NCBI GenBank assembly: GCA_035500775.1
Contig: DATJWY010000074.1
Coordinates: 1 to 6,836, forward strand
Direction: 5' to 3'
Length of the DNA stretch: 6,836 nt
Source: DATJWY01 sp035500775
GTDB taxonomy: Bacteria > Pseudomonadota > Alphaproteobacteria > Acetobacterales > Acetobacteraceae
Under the pieces are notes generated by a model. It ran no database searches and was not told the origin of the DNA. It worked only from the letters and a program-made list of their open reading frames with translations. Position numbers and translations under genes: made by a program. Shown here piece by piece: positions 1 through 6,033 of the stretch. Each line of letters opens with the position of its first letter. The first letter of the stretch is position 1.

Positions 1-179
1 AAATGCCAGGGCTCTGCCAAAGAAGGATGCAGTAGGAGTCTCACAGGTGGGTGACCACCGCGCAGAGGATGCCGAATCTGCGTGGCGGGCAGCCGTCCGA
101 CAGGGTACGAGGCTGTCTCCGCGCCTCAATGCCTGGGCCACATAGCGCGGACAGTCCGACCAGTTGGATCGTTCAACCC

Positions 180-185
180 AAGGAA
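180..185 (+). promoter_or_regulatory. Shine-Dalgarno for the exported protein
   Basis: AAGGAA sits seven bases before the ATG at 193. It decides this start over the in-frame ATG at 82, because the signal peptide begins exactly at 193. Confidence 0.6.
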
Positions 186-192
186 CCTGGTT

Positions 193-816
193 ATGACCCC
201 CACTTCGCGTCCGACAGTCCGATTCAGCGCGATCGCCCGCATAGCCATCCCATTACTGGCACTGCCGCACCTCGCATTGGCACAGGCCAATCCGACCCTT
301 ACTAATCTCGTGCCGGAATCCGAACGCGTCTCGTTGCAGGCCAAGATCACCGCGATCAATCCCGCCACCCGCGCAATCACGCTGCGAGGCCCATCCGGGG
401 CGTCAGTGACGCTGACGGCTGGCCCGGCGGTTCGGCTGAATCTGCTGAAGCCTGGACAGACGGTCAATGCGGAGTACTACCGCTCGGTCGGCTTCGTCGT
501 GACGCCCCCGACGGGCGGCAACGGTACTCCGACGTCCAACGACCAGATAACCACGGCGCTGGCGCGGCCGGTGCAGGCGCCCGGCGGAGTCGGCATCCGC
601 GTCACCAAGGTAAGCGGCACGGTCGTCGGCATCGACCTGGCGGCGCACCGCATCGACGTTGTCAACCCGTCAGGTGGCGGCGTCTATACGTTGGACGTCA
701 CCGATCCGGCCCGTATCGCGAGCCTGCCGACGCTGAAGGTCGGCGATACCATTACGGCCGTGATCAGCGAGACGTTGGCCGTTTCGATCGTCCCGGTGTC
801 CGAGAGCCGGATGTGA
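193..816 (+). CDS. Exported protein of unknown function with two tandem beta-rich modules
   Basis: I do not recognise a named family. The 207-residue product begins with a basic stretch and a hydrophobic core (residues about 10-30) ending ALA-QA, a good Sec signal peptide with cleavage near residue 30, so the mature protein is probably periplasmic or secreted. The mature part contains two similar modules, residues about 46-103 and 137-201. Each follows the order 'A/G-x-I/V-x-x-I-(N/D)-x-A-x-(R/H)-x-I-x(5)-PSG', then an alternating beta pattern, then 'LK-P/V-G-(Q/D)-T' and a closing strand. They are joined by a Gly/Pro/Thr-rich linker (about 104-136). The pattern resembles small OB-like barrels such as DUF5666, but that is a weak analogy. 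The ATG at 193 is chosen because AAGGAA lies 7 bases upstream and the signal peptide starts there; an in-frame ATG at 82 would add 37 residues without signal character. There is no operon partner; a transposase remnant follows. Confidence 0.8.
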   Translation: MTPTSRPTVRFSAIARIAIPLLALPHLALAQANPTLTNLVPESERVSLQAKITAINPATRAITLRGPSGASVTLTAGPAVRLNLLKPGQTVNAEYYRSVGFVVTPPTGGNGTPTSNDQITTALARPVQAPGGVGIRVTKVSGTVVGIDLAAHRIDVVNPSGGGVYTLDVTDPARIASLPTLKVGDTITAVISETLAVSIVPVSESRM

Positions 817-916
817 TACCAACCGCCGCGGTGCTTGACTCGTGGGGGGATTCCCAAAGCGAGCGGACTGCGATTCTCTGAGTGCGTGCGGCCGGTTCGC
901 CGCGAGGGAGGGTCGA

Positions 917-1063
917 ATGACTGCGGCGGTGAAGATCGCCCGGATCGACTACACGGCAGTTGAATTACGTGAACTGGCGGTCAAGAGCCGGGATGCGGCG
1001 CAAAGCCGACGATTGTTGGCCATCGCCATGGTTCTGGACGGTAGTTCGCGGGTGGACGCCGCT
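917..1063 (+). pseudogene. Truncated IS630-family transposase, N-terminal fragment
   Basis: Translation from the ATG at 917 starts MTAAVKIARIDYTAVELREL and continues through an R-RLLAIAMVLDG segment to '-VDAA', about 49 residues. This is the opening of the helix-turn-helix DNA-binding region of IS630-family transposases, as I know them from alphaproteobacteria. Family members normally continue into the second half of the helix-turn-helix ('-G-MDRQTLRDWV-RYN') and, a few hundred residues later, the DDE catalytic domain. Here both are missing. After about 1063 the frame stays open but encodes only low-complexity residues from a GC-rich repeat. A GGAGGG stretch just upstream (907-912, spacing 4) is a plausible ribosome binding site. 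The upstream bases from about 834 may be the remains of the left end of the element, but no right end or terminal inverted-repeat pair is visible. The fragment cannot transpose by itself. Confidence 0.75.
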
Positions 1064-1075
1064 TCAACGAAGCAG

Positions 1076-1252
1076 CAGGGCTCTGCCCCGCACCCCGCTG
1101 GGGGCCGCCCCTCCGCGGCCATTCCATCGGCCGTTCCGGCCGATGGAACCTTGGGCCGCTCCGCCCTCCAGACCCGCACAAATTTGGAATCATTCATGAA
1201 AAGGGGTCTGGGGCCGACGGCCCCAGTGGGGTCCAGGGGCGGAGCCCCCGGC
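1076..1252. repeat. GC-rich palindromic intergenic repeat block
   Basis: This non-coding block consists of nested inverted repeats. It has a perfect 11-bp stem TTCCATCGGCC/GGCCGATGGAA (1122-1132 with 1138-1148, 5-nt loop). CCAGACCC (1168-1175) pairs with GGGTCTGG (1204-1211) around an AT-richer 28-nt core. CTGGGGCC/GGCCCCAG has a 3-nt loop (1208-1226), and GGGGC-GGA-GCCCC lies at 1236-1248. The left arm (about 1152-1175) also resembles the reverse complement of the right arm (about 1228-1248), so the whole block is a decayed larger palindrome. Sequences of the type 'GGGGTCCAGGGGCGGAGCCCC' are, from memory, abundant between genes in Acetobacteraceae; only one full copy is in this window. It fills the space between the broken transposase and the end of the oxidoreductase gene. 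Confidence 0.6.
1199..1226 (-). terminator. Probable intrinsic terminator of the FAD oxidoreductase gene
   Basis: Read on the minus strand, a perfect 8-bp stem CTGGGGCC-GTC-GGCCCCAG is followed by ACCCC and then TTTT. It begins 32 bases after the TGA of the oxidoreductase gene at 1259. The T-run is short and separated from the stem by five bases, so termination may be weak. The hairpin is part of the palindromic repeat, which may have been co-opted as a terminator. Confidence 0.4.
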
Positions 1253-1258
1253 CTTCAA

Positions 1259-2611
1259 TCAAAGATTGGTCGCGTCGCGGAAGCGGTACCAGGTTTCGTA
1301 CAGCGGCACCGCGACGGGCGCGGCGAAATGGAAGGGATGGGAGCGGAACGGAATGTCGTCGAAGGCCGTTCCGCCATCCGGGTCCCCAACCAGCCGCAGC
1401 GCGATCTTGTGGCCGAAATAGGTGGAGCGCGAGACGCCGGTGCCGCAATAGCCCATGGCGTAGTGGATGCCGTCGGCGACGCCGAGATGCGGTAGTTCGT
1501 CGTAGGTGTAGCCGATCTGGCCGGTCCAGGCGTGAGTGATGGGAATGCCGGCGAGGTCGGGGAAAGTGTGCAGCAGATCCCGGGCCAGGTGCGCGAAGGC
1601 CGCCACGCTCTCCGCCGGCGCCAGCCGCCCGACGCGGCCGCCCCACATGATGCGCGCGCTGCCCGGCACGCCCCGGAAATATGAGAAGACCCGATTCGTG
1701 TTGCCATAGACCCGGCCGCTGGGCATCAGCCGTCGCAGCAGGCCGTCCGGGAGTTCGCCGGTCACGATCTGGGCGGAACCGACCGGAACGATGCGCCGGT
1801 CGAGATACGGCACCGCGCCGCTGCGGTAGCCGTTGGTCGTGACGATCACGTGCCGCGCGCTGATCCGCCCGCGCGGGGTCACGACGACGAACCCATCCTT
1901 CTCGCGCAGGATCGCGGTGGCCCGCGCCTTCCCGGCCACCACGCCGCCGCGCGCCCGCACGCCGGCCAGCAAGCCGTCATGATACAGCCCCGGGTGCAGG
2001 CTCGCATCGTTGGGCAGCACCGAGCCGCCGTGAAAGCGGTCGCTGCCGATCTCGTTATGCTGCCCGGCGCGGGGAACCATGAAGAACGCGACGCCAATGG
2101 CCGCCTGCAGATCCTCGAGATCCCGCGCCATCGAGTCGTAATGTGCGGGGCGCACCGCGCCGCGGAAGCGCCCGCAGCGTGTGAAATGGCAGTCGATCCC
2201 GTCCTCGGCGATCAGGGCGGCGGTGTAGTCGAGCATCCGCACGCCTTCGCGCAGCAGGGCGATCGCCTTCTCGCGGCCGTGGATCTCGACCAACCGGCGC
2301 ACGCGGAATTTCTGGTTGCCGCTGCCGACCTGGCCGCCATTCCGCGTGCTGGCGCCGAAGCCGGGAGTCTCCGCGTCCAGCACGACGACGCCGCTTCCAT
2401 GGCGCAGCAGGGTGCGGGCGGCGGAGAGGCCGGTGAATCCGGCCCCGATCACCACCACCTCGGCGCGGGCGGGAAGGGCGTCCACGGCGGGATCGGGGGG
2501 AGCGGCTTCCCACCAATAGGGCCGGAAAGCGATCCCGCGCCGGCTTCCGGCGCCTGAAGAGAGCGCGGCGGCGGAGACCGGTTCCGCCGTTTTGTCGCTG
2601 TTGTCCGTCAC
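1259..2611 (-). CDS. FAD-dependent oxidoreductase, DAO family (amine/amino-acid oxidase type)
   Basis: The predicted product has 450 residues. It carries a Rossmann dinucleotide-binding motif VVVIGAGFTGLSAARTLL (about 52-69), the acidic residue ending the second strand (VVVLDAE, D79), and the GASTRNGGQVGSG segment typical of DAO-family flavoenzymes. Near the C terminus a second FAD-contacting region reads W-G-IGYTYDELPHLG followed by YAMGYCGTGVSRS. Overall it resembles the OrdL/PuuB group (gamma-glutamylputrescine oxidase-like), which oxidises a C-N bond in amines or amino acids with FAD and releases ammonia or an aldehyde/imine. The substrate cannot be told from the sequence. There is no signal peptide, so it is probably cytoplasmic. 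The frame is open back to an ATG at 2707, but that start has no ribosome binding site; a GTG at 2611 has GGAGGAAA just upstream and gives the usual family length. No transporter or regulator is adjacent. Confidence 0.87.
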   Translation of the reverse strand: MTDNSDKTAEPVSAAALSSGAGSRRGIAFRPYWWEAAPPDPAVDALPARAEVVVIGAGFTGLSAARTLLRHGSGVVVLDAETPGFGASTRNGGQVGSGNQKFRVRRLVEIHGREKAIALLREGVRMLDYTAALIAEDGIDCHFTRCGRFRGAVRPAHYDSMARDLEDLQAAIGVAFFMVPRAGQHNEIGSDRFHGGSVLPNDASLHPGLYHDGLLAGVRARGGVVAGKARATAILREKDGFVVVTPRGRISARHVIVTTNGYRSGAVPYLDRRIVPVGSAQIVTGELPDGLLRRLMPSGRVYGNTNRVFSYFRGVPGSARIMWGGRVGRLAPAESVAAFAHLARDLLHTFPDLAGIPITHAWTGQIGYTYDELPHLGVADGIHYAMGYCGTGVSRSTYFGHKIALRLVGDPDGGTAFDDIPFRSHPFHFAAPVAVPLYETWYRFRDATNL

Positions 2612-2616
2612 GCCTG

Positions 2617-2624
2617 TTTCCTCC
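2617..2624 (-). promoter_or_regulatory. Strong Shine-Dalgarno deciding the GTG start of the oxidoreductase
   Basis: On the minus strand GGAGGAAA precedes the GTG at 2611, with eight bases between GGAGG and the start codon. Nothing comparable precedes the ATG at 2707. The extra 32 residues from that ATG are arginine/alanine-rich and look like translated leader. Confidence 0.65.
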
Positions 2625-2714
2625 GCTCGGACGGCCGCCAGCGGAGTCCGCGATTCCGGCCGCAAGGCGACGGCGACCCTATGATCACGGAGGGGCGCTA
2701 TCGCCATGGGATAG

Positions 2715-2720
2715 ATTTTA
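2715..2720 (-). promoter_or_regulatory. Possible -10 element upstream of the oxidoreductase gene
   Basis: TAAAAT on the minus strand lies in an AT-rich island (2711-2736) that stands out in this GC-rich region. It would give a leader of about 90-100 nt before the GTG at 2611. No convincing -35 hexamer is visible at 16-18 bp, so this is weak. Confidence 0.2.
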
Positions 2721-2866
2721 TCGCGAGAAGAAAAGAGGGGGAGGCGGAAACGCGGCGCGGGGCGTCGGGTGGGTGGAGACGATCCGCCCCGGGCGTCGCA
2801 ATGGCCAGATTCATGGCGGCGACTTGGCGCCGGCCGTGAGGGTCTGGATTTGAGGAGGAGAAGGAA

Positions 2867-2941
2867 TGGTGGGTGCGACAGGGATTGAACCTGTGACCCC
2901 CGCCGTGTGAAGGCGATGCTCTCCCGCTGAGCTACGCACCC
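2867..2941 (-). tRNA. tRNA-Val (anticodon CAC)
   Basis: The minus strand folds into a full cloverleaf. The acceptor stem is GGGTGCG/CGCACCC, the D stem GCTC/GAGC, the anticodon stem TCGCC/GGCGG (one T-G pair), and the T stem ACAGG/CCTGT with loop TTCAATC. The anticodon loop is TTCACAC, with anticodon CAC at 2907-2909, which reads the valine codon GUG. The discriminator is A and the CCA tail is encoded (2867-2869). Total length is 75 nt. It stands alone between the oxidoreductase gene and the DUF3108 gene, with its own promoter. No integrase or duplicated 3' end is visible, so there is no sign that it serves as an attachment site here. Confidence 0.96.
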
Positions 2942-2958
2942 ATTCCTGAGGTGGCGGG

Positions 2959-2987
2959 TTCATATGACTGTCACTTCCGGCTGTCAA
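2959..2987 (-). promoter_or_regulatory. Near-consensus sigma70 promoter of tRNA-Val
   Basis: On the minus strand TTGACA (2982-2987) is followed, after exactly 17 bp, by TATGAA (2959-2964). The -10 element ends 17 bp before the mature tRNA 5' end, implying a short trimmed leader of about 10 nt. This is as expected for a strongly expressed stable RNA. The promoter lies across an in-frame ATG (2964) of the divergent gene, which argues that that gene starts further downstream. Confidence 0.8.
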
Positions 2988-3035
2988 GCGACGCCGTTGC
3001 GTCCGCGGCGAGAATGGCCCAACGTCGTGGCTGTG

Positions 3036-3938
3036 ATGCGTGTAAAACTGTTTCTCCGGTCGCTGGCGGTTCTGGCGGTGGCGGGTTTCGGCGCCTGCCC
3101 AGGGCTGGCGCAGCCGCAGGACGGAGTCCAGCCACAGGATGCCCCCCAGGCGCAGGGGGCAGGCCTGGGGACGGCCCAGGGGGCGGTCCCGGGTGCGGCG
3201 CAGGCGCAGGGGGCGGCGCAAGCGCCGGGGCCGCTCGAGCTGAACTACACCGGCTATGCGCATGCCATGGTGGTGCTGCGGCTGCAGGCCGAGGCGGATC
3301 TGAAGCCGCAGAGCTACCGGCTCCGGGTCAGCTACCACACGGCGGGGCTGCTCGGCTTTCTCGCCCCGAGCCGGATGGAAACCACGGTGCAGGGTCTGTT
3401 CGAGGGCATGCACGCGAATCCGTTGCGGTTCTATTCGGCCGGCAACCTGCGCGGCGCAACACGCGTCACCTGGATCGACTATCTGCGCGGCATGCCGGAA
3501 ATCCGGCGTCTGCTGCCGCCCGCCGATGGCGAGCGCGATCCTGTTCCCCCCTCAGCGATGCTGCACACGCTCGATACGCTGAGCGCCATGGCGGAGCTGA
3601 TGCGGCAGGTGGAGCGCACCGGCGATTGCGATGGCGAGGCCTCGACCTTCGACGGACGGCGGCTCGCCTGGCTCCATGCCCATACCAGCGGCCGGGAGGT
3701 GTTGCCCCAGACCGATCGTTCGACCTTCAGCGGCCCCGCCTTGCGGTGTGATTTCGAGGGGCGGCAGCTCGCCGGCTTCAAGCTGGACGAGGATCGGGAC
3801 CGGCAGGCGCGCTTGCAGCATGGGGTCGCGTGGCTGGGGGCCGCCGGGCCCGGTGGCCGCCTGGTGCCTGTCAGGATCGATTTCGAACACAACGCCATCG
3901 GCCAGACCACCTTGTATCTGGACCAATCCGGCGATTGA
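3036..3938 (+). CDS. Exported DUF3108-like protein
   Basis: The 300-residue product opens MRVKLFLRSLAVLAVAGFGA and continues to a GLA-Q site, a Sec signal peptide cleaved near residue 25. Cys21 (FGAC) is only a poor lipobox, so a lipoprotein is less likely. Residues about 26-65 form a Gln/Ala/Pro/Gly linker with internal repeats. From about 66 (LELNYTGYAHAMVVLRLQAE) comes a beta-rich domain that I match to DUF3108, a family of periplasmic or envelope proteins of unknown biochemical role. Typical features are the 'Y-L-V-Y-TAGL-GFL' pattern followed by 'P-RFYSAG'. Two cysteines, C198 and C238, could form a disulfide in the periplasm. I chose the ATG at 3036 because the signal peptide starts there; the longer frame from 2964 would begin inside the tRNA promoter. 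No strong ribosome binding site is seen. Its stop lies 27 bp from that of the convergent gph. The family match is from memory. Confidence 0.78.
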   Translation: MRVKLFLRSLAVLAVAGFGACPGLAQPQDGVQPQDAPQAQGAGLGTAQGAVPGAAQAQGAAQAPGPLELNYTGYAHAMVVLRLQAEADLKPQSYRLRVSYHTAGLLGFLAPSRMETTVQGLFEGMHANPLRFYSAGNLRGATRVTWIDYLRGMPEIRRLLPPADGERDPVPPSAMLHTLDTLSAMAELMRQVERTGDCDGEASTFDGRRLAWLHAHTSGREVLPQTDRSTFSGPALRCDFEGRQLAGFKLDEDRDRQARLQHGVAWLGAAGPGGRLVPVRIDFEHNAIGQTTLYLDQSGD

Positions 3939-3965
3939 GGGCGGAGGGCGGTGGCGCGCCGGGCT

Positions 3966-4622
3966 TCAGCTCCGGCCCAGTAACCGCGCCGCCGCCGCCG
4001 GCAGGTCCTTCGCCCGATCGATCACGGCGTCCGCCCGCTGCCCGGCTTCCGCGCTCCCGTACCCCCAGGTCACATAAATGCAGGGCAGCCCCGCCGCCCG
4101 CGCGGCGGCGATGTCATGCGGCAGGTCGCCGACCATGATCGCCCGCGCCGGATCGCCTCCGGCCGCCCGGAGAGTCCCCAGCACATGCCCCGGATGCGGC
4201 TTGCGCTCCGGGAAGGTATCGCCGCCGCCGATCGCGGCGAAATACGGCATGAGCCCGAGCGCATCGAGCAGCGCGCGTGCCGCCGCTTCCGGCTTGTTGG
4301 TGCAGACCGCGAGCCGCCAGCCTTCGGCGGCCAGGCGGGCGAGCGCGGCCTCGATGCCCGGGTAGGGGCGCGTGCGGGCGGCCACATCCGGCTCGTAGAT
4401 GGCGAGAAACGCCGAGACCGCGTCCGGATCGAGCGCGGCTTCCCGCGCCGCCAGCCCGCGCTGCACCAGCGCCCGCACGCCATCGCCGATCATCGCCCGC
4501 ACCTCCGGCTCGGTGAGCGGCGCGAGGCCGCGCGCGGTGAGCAGTCCGTTCAGGGCGGCGGCAAGGTCCGGCAGCGAATCGAGGAGCGTGCCGTCGAGGT
4601 CCAGGATCAACGTTGGAGTCAT
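3966..4622 (-). CDS. gph: Phosphoglycolate phosphatase (HAD superfamily, Gph type)
   Basis: Gph hydrolyses 2-phosphoglycolate to glycolate and phosphate in the cytoplasm, clearing a product of DNA repair or of Rubisco oxygenation. The 218-residue product has all HAD signatures: motif I LDLDGTLLDS with the nucleophile D8 and the acid/base D10; motif II CTNK (107-110); the motif III lysine in ERKPHPGHVLG (K141); and motif IV GDLPHDIAAARAAG with acidic D166 and D170. The helical cap between motifs I and II (about 15-85) is of the Gph/beta-phosphoglucomutase type. One oddity is Leu at the position after GD in motif IV, where Ser or Thr is usual. Closely related HAD enzymes (for example pyrophosphatases) share these motifs, so the substrate is probable rather than certain. 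I chose the ATG at 4622 by alignment to motif I; an in-frame ATG at 4640 would add six residues, and neither has a clear ribosome binding site. The gene is divergent from glmU. Confidence 0.85.
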   Translation of the reverse strand: MTPTLILDLDGTLLDSLPDLAAALNGLLTARGLAPLTEPEVRAMIGDGVRALVQRGLAAREAALDPDAVSAFLAIYEPDVAARTRPYPGIEAALARLAAEGWRLAVCTNKPEAAARALLDALGLMPYFAAIGGGDTFPERKPHPGHVLGTLRAAGGDPARAIMVGDLPHDIAAARAAGLPCIYVTWGYGSAEAGQRADAVIDRAKDLPAAAARLLGRS

Positions 4623-4671
4623 CGCGCAACACTCTGTCATGGTTTGTGTCTGGCTTGGGCGGCGTGGGGGT

Positions 4672-4701
4672 TTGACAGGTCTCGCGCCGGGCCGCTACCG
4701 G
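4672..4701 (+). promoter_or_regulatory. Candidate promoter of glmU-glmS
   Basis: A perfect TTGACA (4672-4677) lies in the gph/glmU intergenic region on the glmU strand. The best -10 at 17-18 bp spacing is only CTACCG/TACCGG (4695-4701), which is poor. It would put the transcript start almost on the glmU start codon and overlap its Shine-Dalgarno. Transcription may instead begin elsewhere, so this is only a candidate. Confidence 0.3.
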
Positions 4702-4710
4702 GGATGTATC

Positions 4711-6030
4711 ATGGAAGATACCGCGGTCATTCTGGCGGCCGGTCTCGGCACGCGTATGAAATCGGCGCTGCCCAAGGCGCTGCACCGGCTTGGCGGCCGC
4801 TCGATGCTCCGCCATCTGATCAACAGCGCCGAGCAGGTGTTCGGCCGCATCGTCGTCGTGATCGGCCCCGGCATGGAGGCGGTGGCGCGCGAGGCGGCGC
4901 CGCATGCCTGCGTGGTGCAGGCGGACCGGCTCGGCACCGCGCATGCCGCGTCCCAGGCCGCCGCCTTGTTCGGCGAGGGCGAGGTGGCGGTGCTCTATGC
5001 CGACAACCCGCTGATCACCCCGGAGACGCTGCGCGCCCTCCTGGCGCGTCGCCGCGCCGGCGATGCCGGGCTCGCGCTGCTCGCCATGCGCCCGCCGGAG
5101 CCGGGCCGCTACGGGCGGGTGATCGTCGAGGACGGCGCGGTCAGCCGCATCGTGGAATGGGCGGACGCGGACGCGGCCGAGCGCCAGCTCGGTCTGTGCA
5201 ATGCCGGCGTGTTCGCCGCACCCGCGGCGGATTTCGCCCGTTGGCTGAGCCAGGTCGGCAACGACAATGCCAAGTGCGAGTATTACCTCACCGACATCGT
5301 GGCCCTGGCGCGCGCGGAAGGGCGGCGCGTCGTTGCCGTCGAGGCGCCGCATACGGAGCTGCGCGGCATCAATTCCCGCGCCGAGCTGGCGGAGGCCGAG
5401 GCGGATCTCCAGGCACGGCTCCGCCTGCGCGCGATGGAAGCGGGCGTCACCCTGGTCGCGCCGGAAACGGTGTTCCTCAGCGCCGACACCCTGTTCGCGC
5501 CCGACGTGGTGGTGTTCCCGCATGTCGTCTTCGGCCCCGGCGTGACGGTGGAGAGCGGCGCCGAGATCCGCTCCTTCAGCCATCTGGAAGGCGTGCGAAT
5601 CGGCGCCGACGCGATGATCGGCCCCTTCGCGCGGCTTCGTCCGGGCACGACGATCGGGCAGGGGGCGCATGTCGGCAATTTCGTCGAGCTGAAGGCCACG
5701 GCGCTCGGCGACGGCGCCAAGGCGAATCATCTGGCCTATCTCGGCGACGCCAGCATCGGCGCGCGCAGCAATATCGGCGCCGGCACCATCACCTGCAATT
5801 ACGACGGTTTCGCCAAGCATCGCACCACGATCGGGGAGGGCGTGTTCGTCGGCTCCGATTCGGTGCTGGTGGCCCCGGTCACGATCGGCGATGGCGCCTT
5901 GGTCACCGCAGGCAGCGTGATCACCGAGGATGTCTCCGCCGACGCCATGGCCTTCGGCCGGGCGCGCCAGGTGGAGAAACCGGGCCGGGCGGAAGCCTTC
6001 CGCGCCGCCCGCAAGCAGGAGAAGCCCTGA
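4711..6030 (+). CDS. glmU: Bifunctional GlcNAc-1-P uridylyltransferase / GlcN-1-P acetyltransferase
   Basis: GlmU acetylates glucosamine-1-phosphate with acetyl-CoA, then couples the product to UTP to give UDP-GlcNAc for peptidoglycan and lipid A. The 439-residue product is close to the usual 430-460. The N-terminal nucleotidyltransferase (about 1-220) has the signature LAAGLGTRMKS-LPK (8-22), the metal-binding aspartate D98 in LYADNPLI, the EYYLTDIVALA segment, and N221 in GINSR (equivalent to the second metal ligand region). The C-terminal left-handed beta-helix shows hexapeptide repeats and the acetyltransferase core NHLAYLGD with catalytic H340, followed by NIGAGTITCNYDG. The frame is open far upstream, but the ATG at 4711 directly precedes the nucleotide-binding loop and has GGGGA six bases upstream. 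glmS follows after three bases, so the two are almost surely co-transcribed. It looks intact and essential. Confidence 0.97.
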   Translation: MEDTAVILAAGLGTRMKSALPKALHRLGGRSMLRHLINSAEQVFGRIVVVIGPGMEAVAREAAPHACVVQADRLGTAHAASQAAALFGEGEVAVLYADNPLITPETLRALLARRRAGDAGLALLAMRPPEPGRYGRVIVEDGAVSRIVEWADADAAERQLGLCNAGVFAAPAADFARWLSQVGNDNAKCEYYLTDIVALARAEGRRVVAVEAPHTELRGINSRAELAEAEADLQARLRLRAMEAGVTLVAPETVFLSADTLFAPDVVVFPHVVFGPGVTVESGAEIRSFSHLEGVRIGADAMIGPFARLRPGTTIGQGAHVGNFVELKATALGDGAKANHLAYLGDASIGARSNIGAGTITCNYDGFAKHRTTIGEGVFVGSDSVLVAPVTIGDGALVTAGSVITEDVSADAMAFGRARQVEKPGRAEAFRAARKQEKP

Positions 6031-6033
6031 GAC

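Noticed and set aside
1076..1252. A CRISPR array or riboswitch in the palindromic block.
   Set aside because: There are no equal-length repeats with regular spacers, and the palindromes lie after, not before, the adjacent genes.
842..1495. A 217-codon plus-strand frame as one intact gene.
   Set aside because: Only codons from 917 to about 1063 resemble a protein family. The rest reads through the palindromic repeat and antisense of the oxidoreductase C terminus.
1850..2557. A 235-codon plus-strand frame opposite the oxidoreductase gene.
   Set aside because: It is antisense to a gene with clear FAD-binding motifs and has shadow-like composition with no domain.
2812..2866. An intrinsic terminator after tRNA-Val.
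   Set aside because: No stem followed by a T-run is visible on the minus strand downstream of the tRNA. The only GC palindrome (near 2826-2836) lacks a T-run.
2811..3413. A 200-codon minus-strand frame spanning the tRNA.
   Set aside because: It covers the tRNA gene, its promoter and the antisense of the DUF3108 gene, and it has no recognisable domain.
3939..3965. A bidirectional terminator between the convergent DUF3108 and gph genes.
   Set aside because: The 27-bp gap has only a loose CCGG/CCGG pairing that extends into gph, and no T-runs on either strand.
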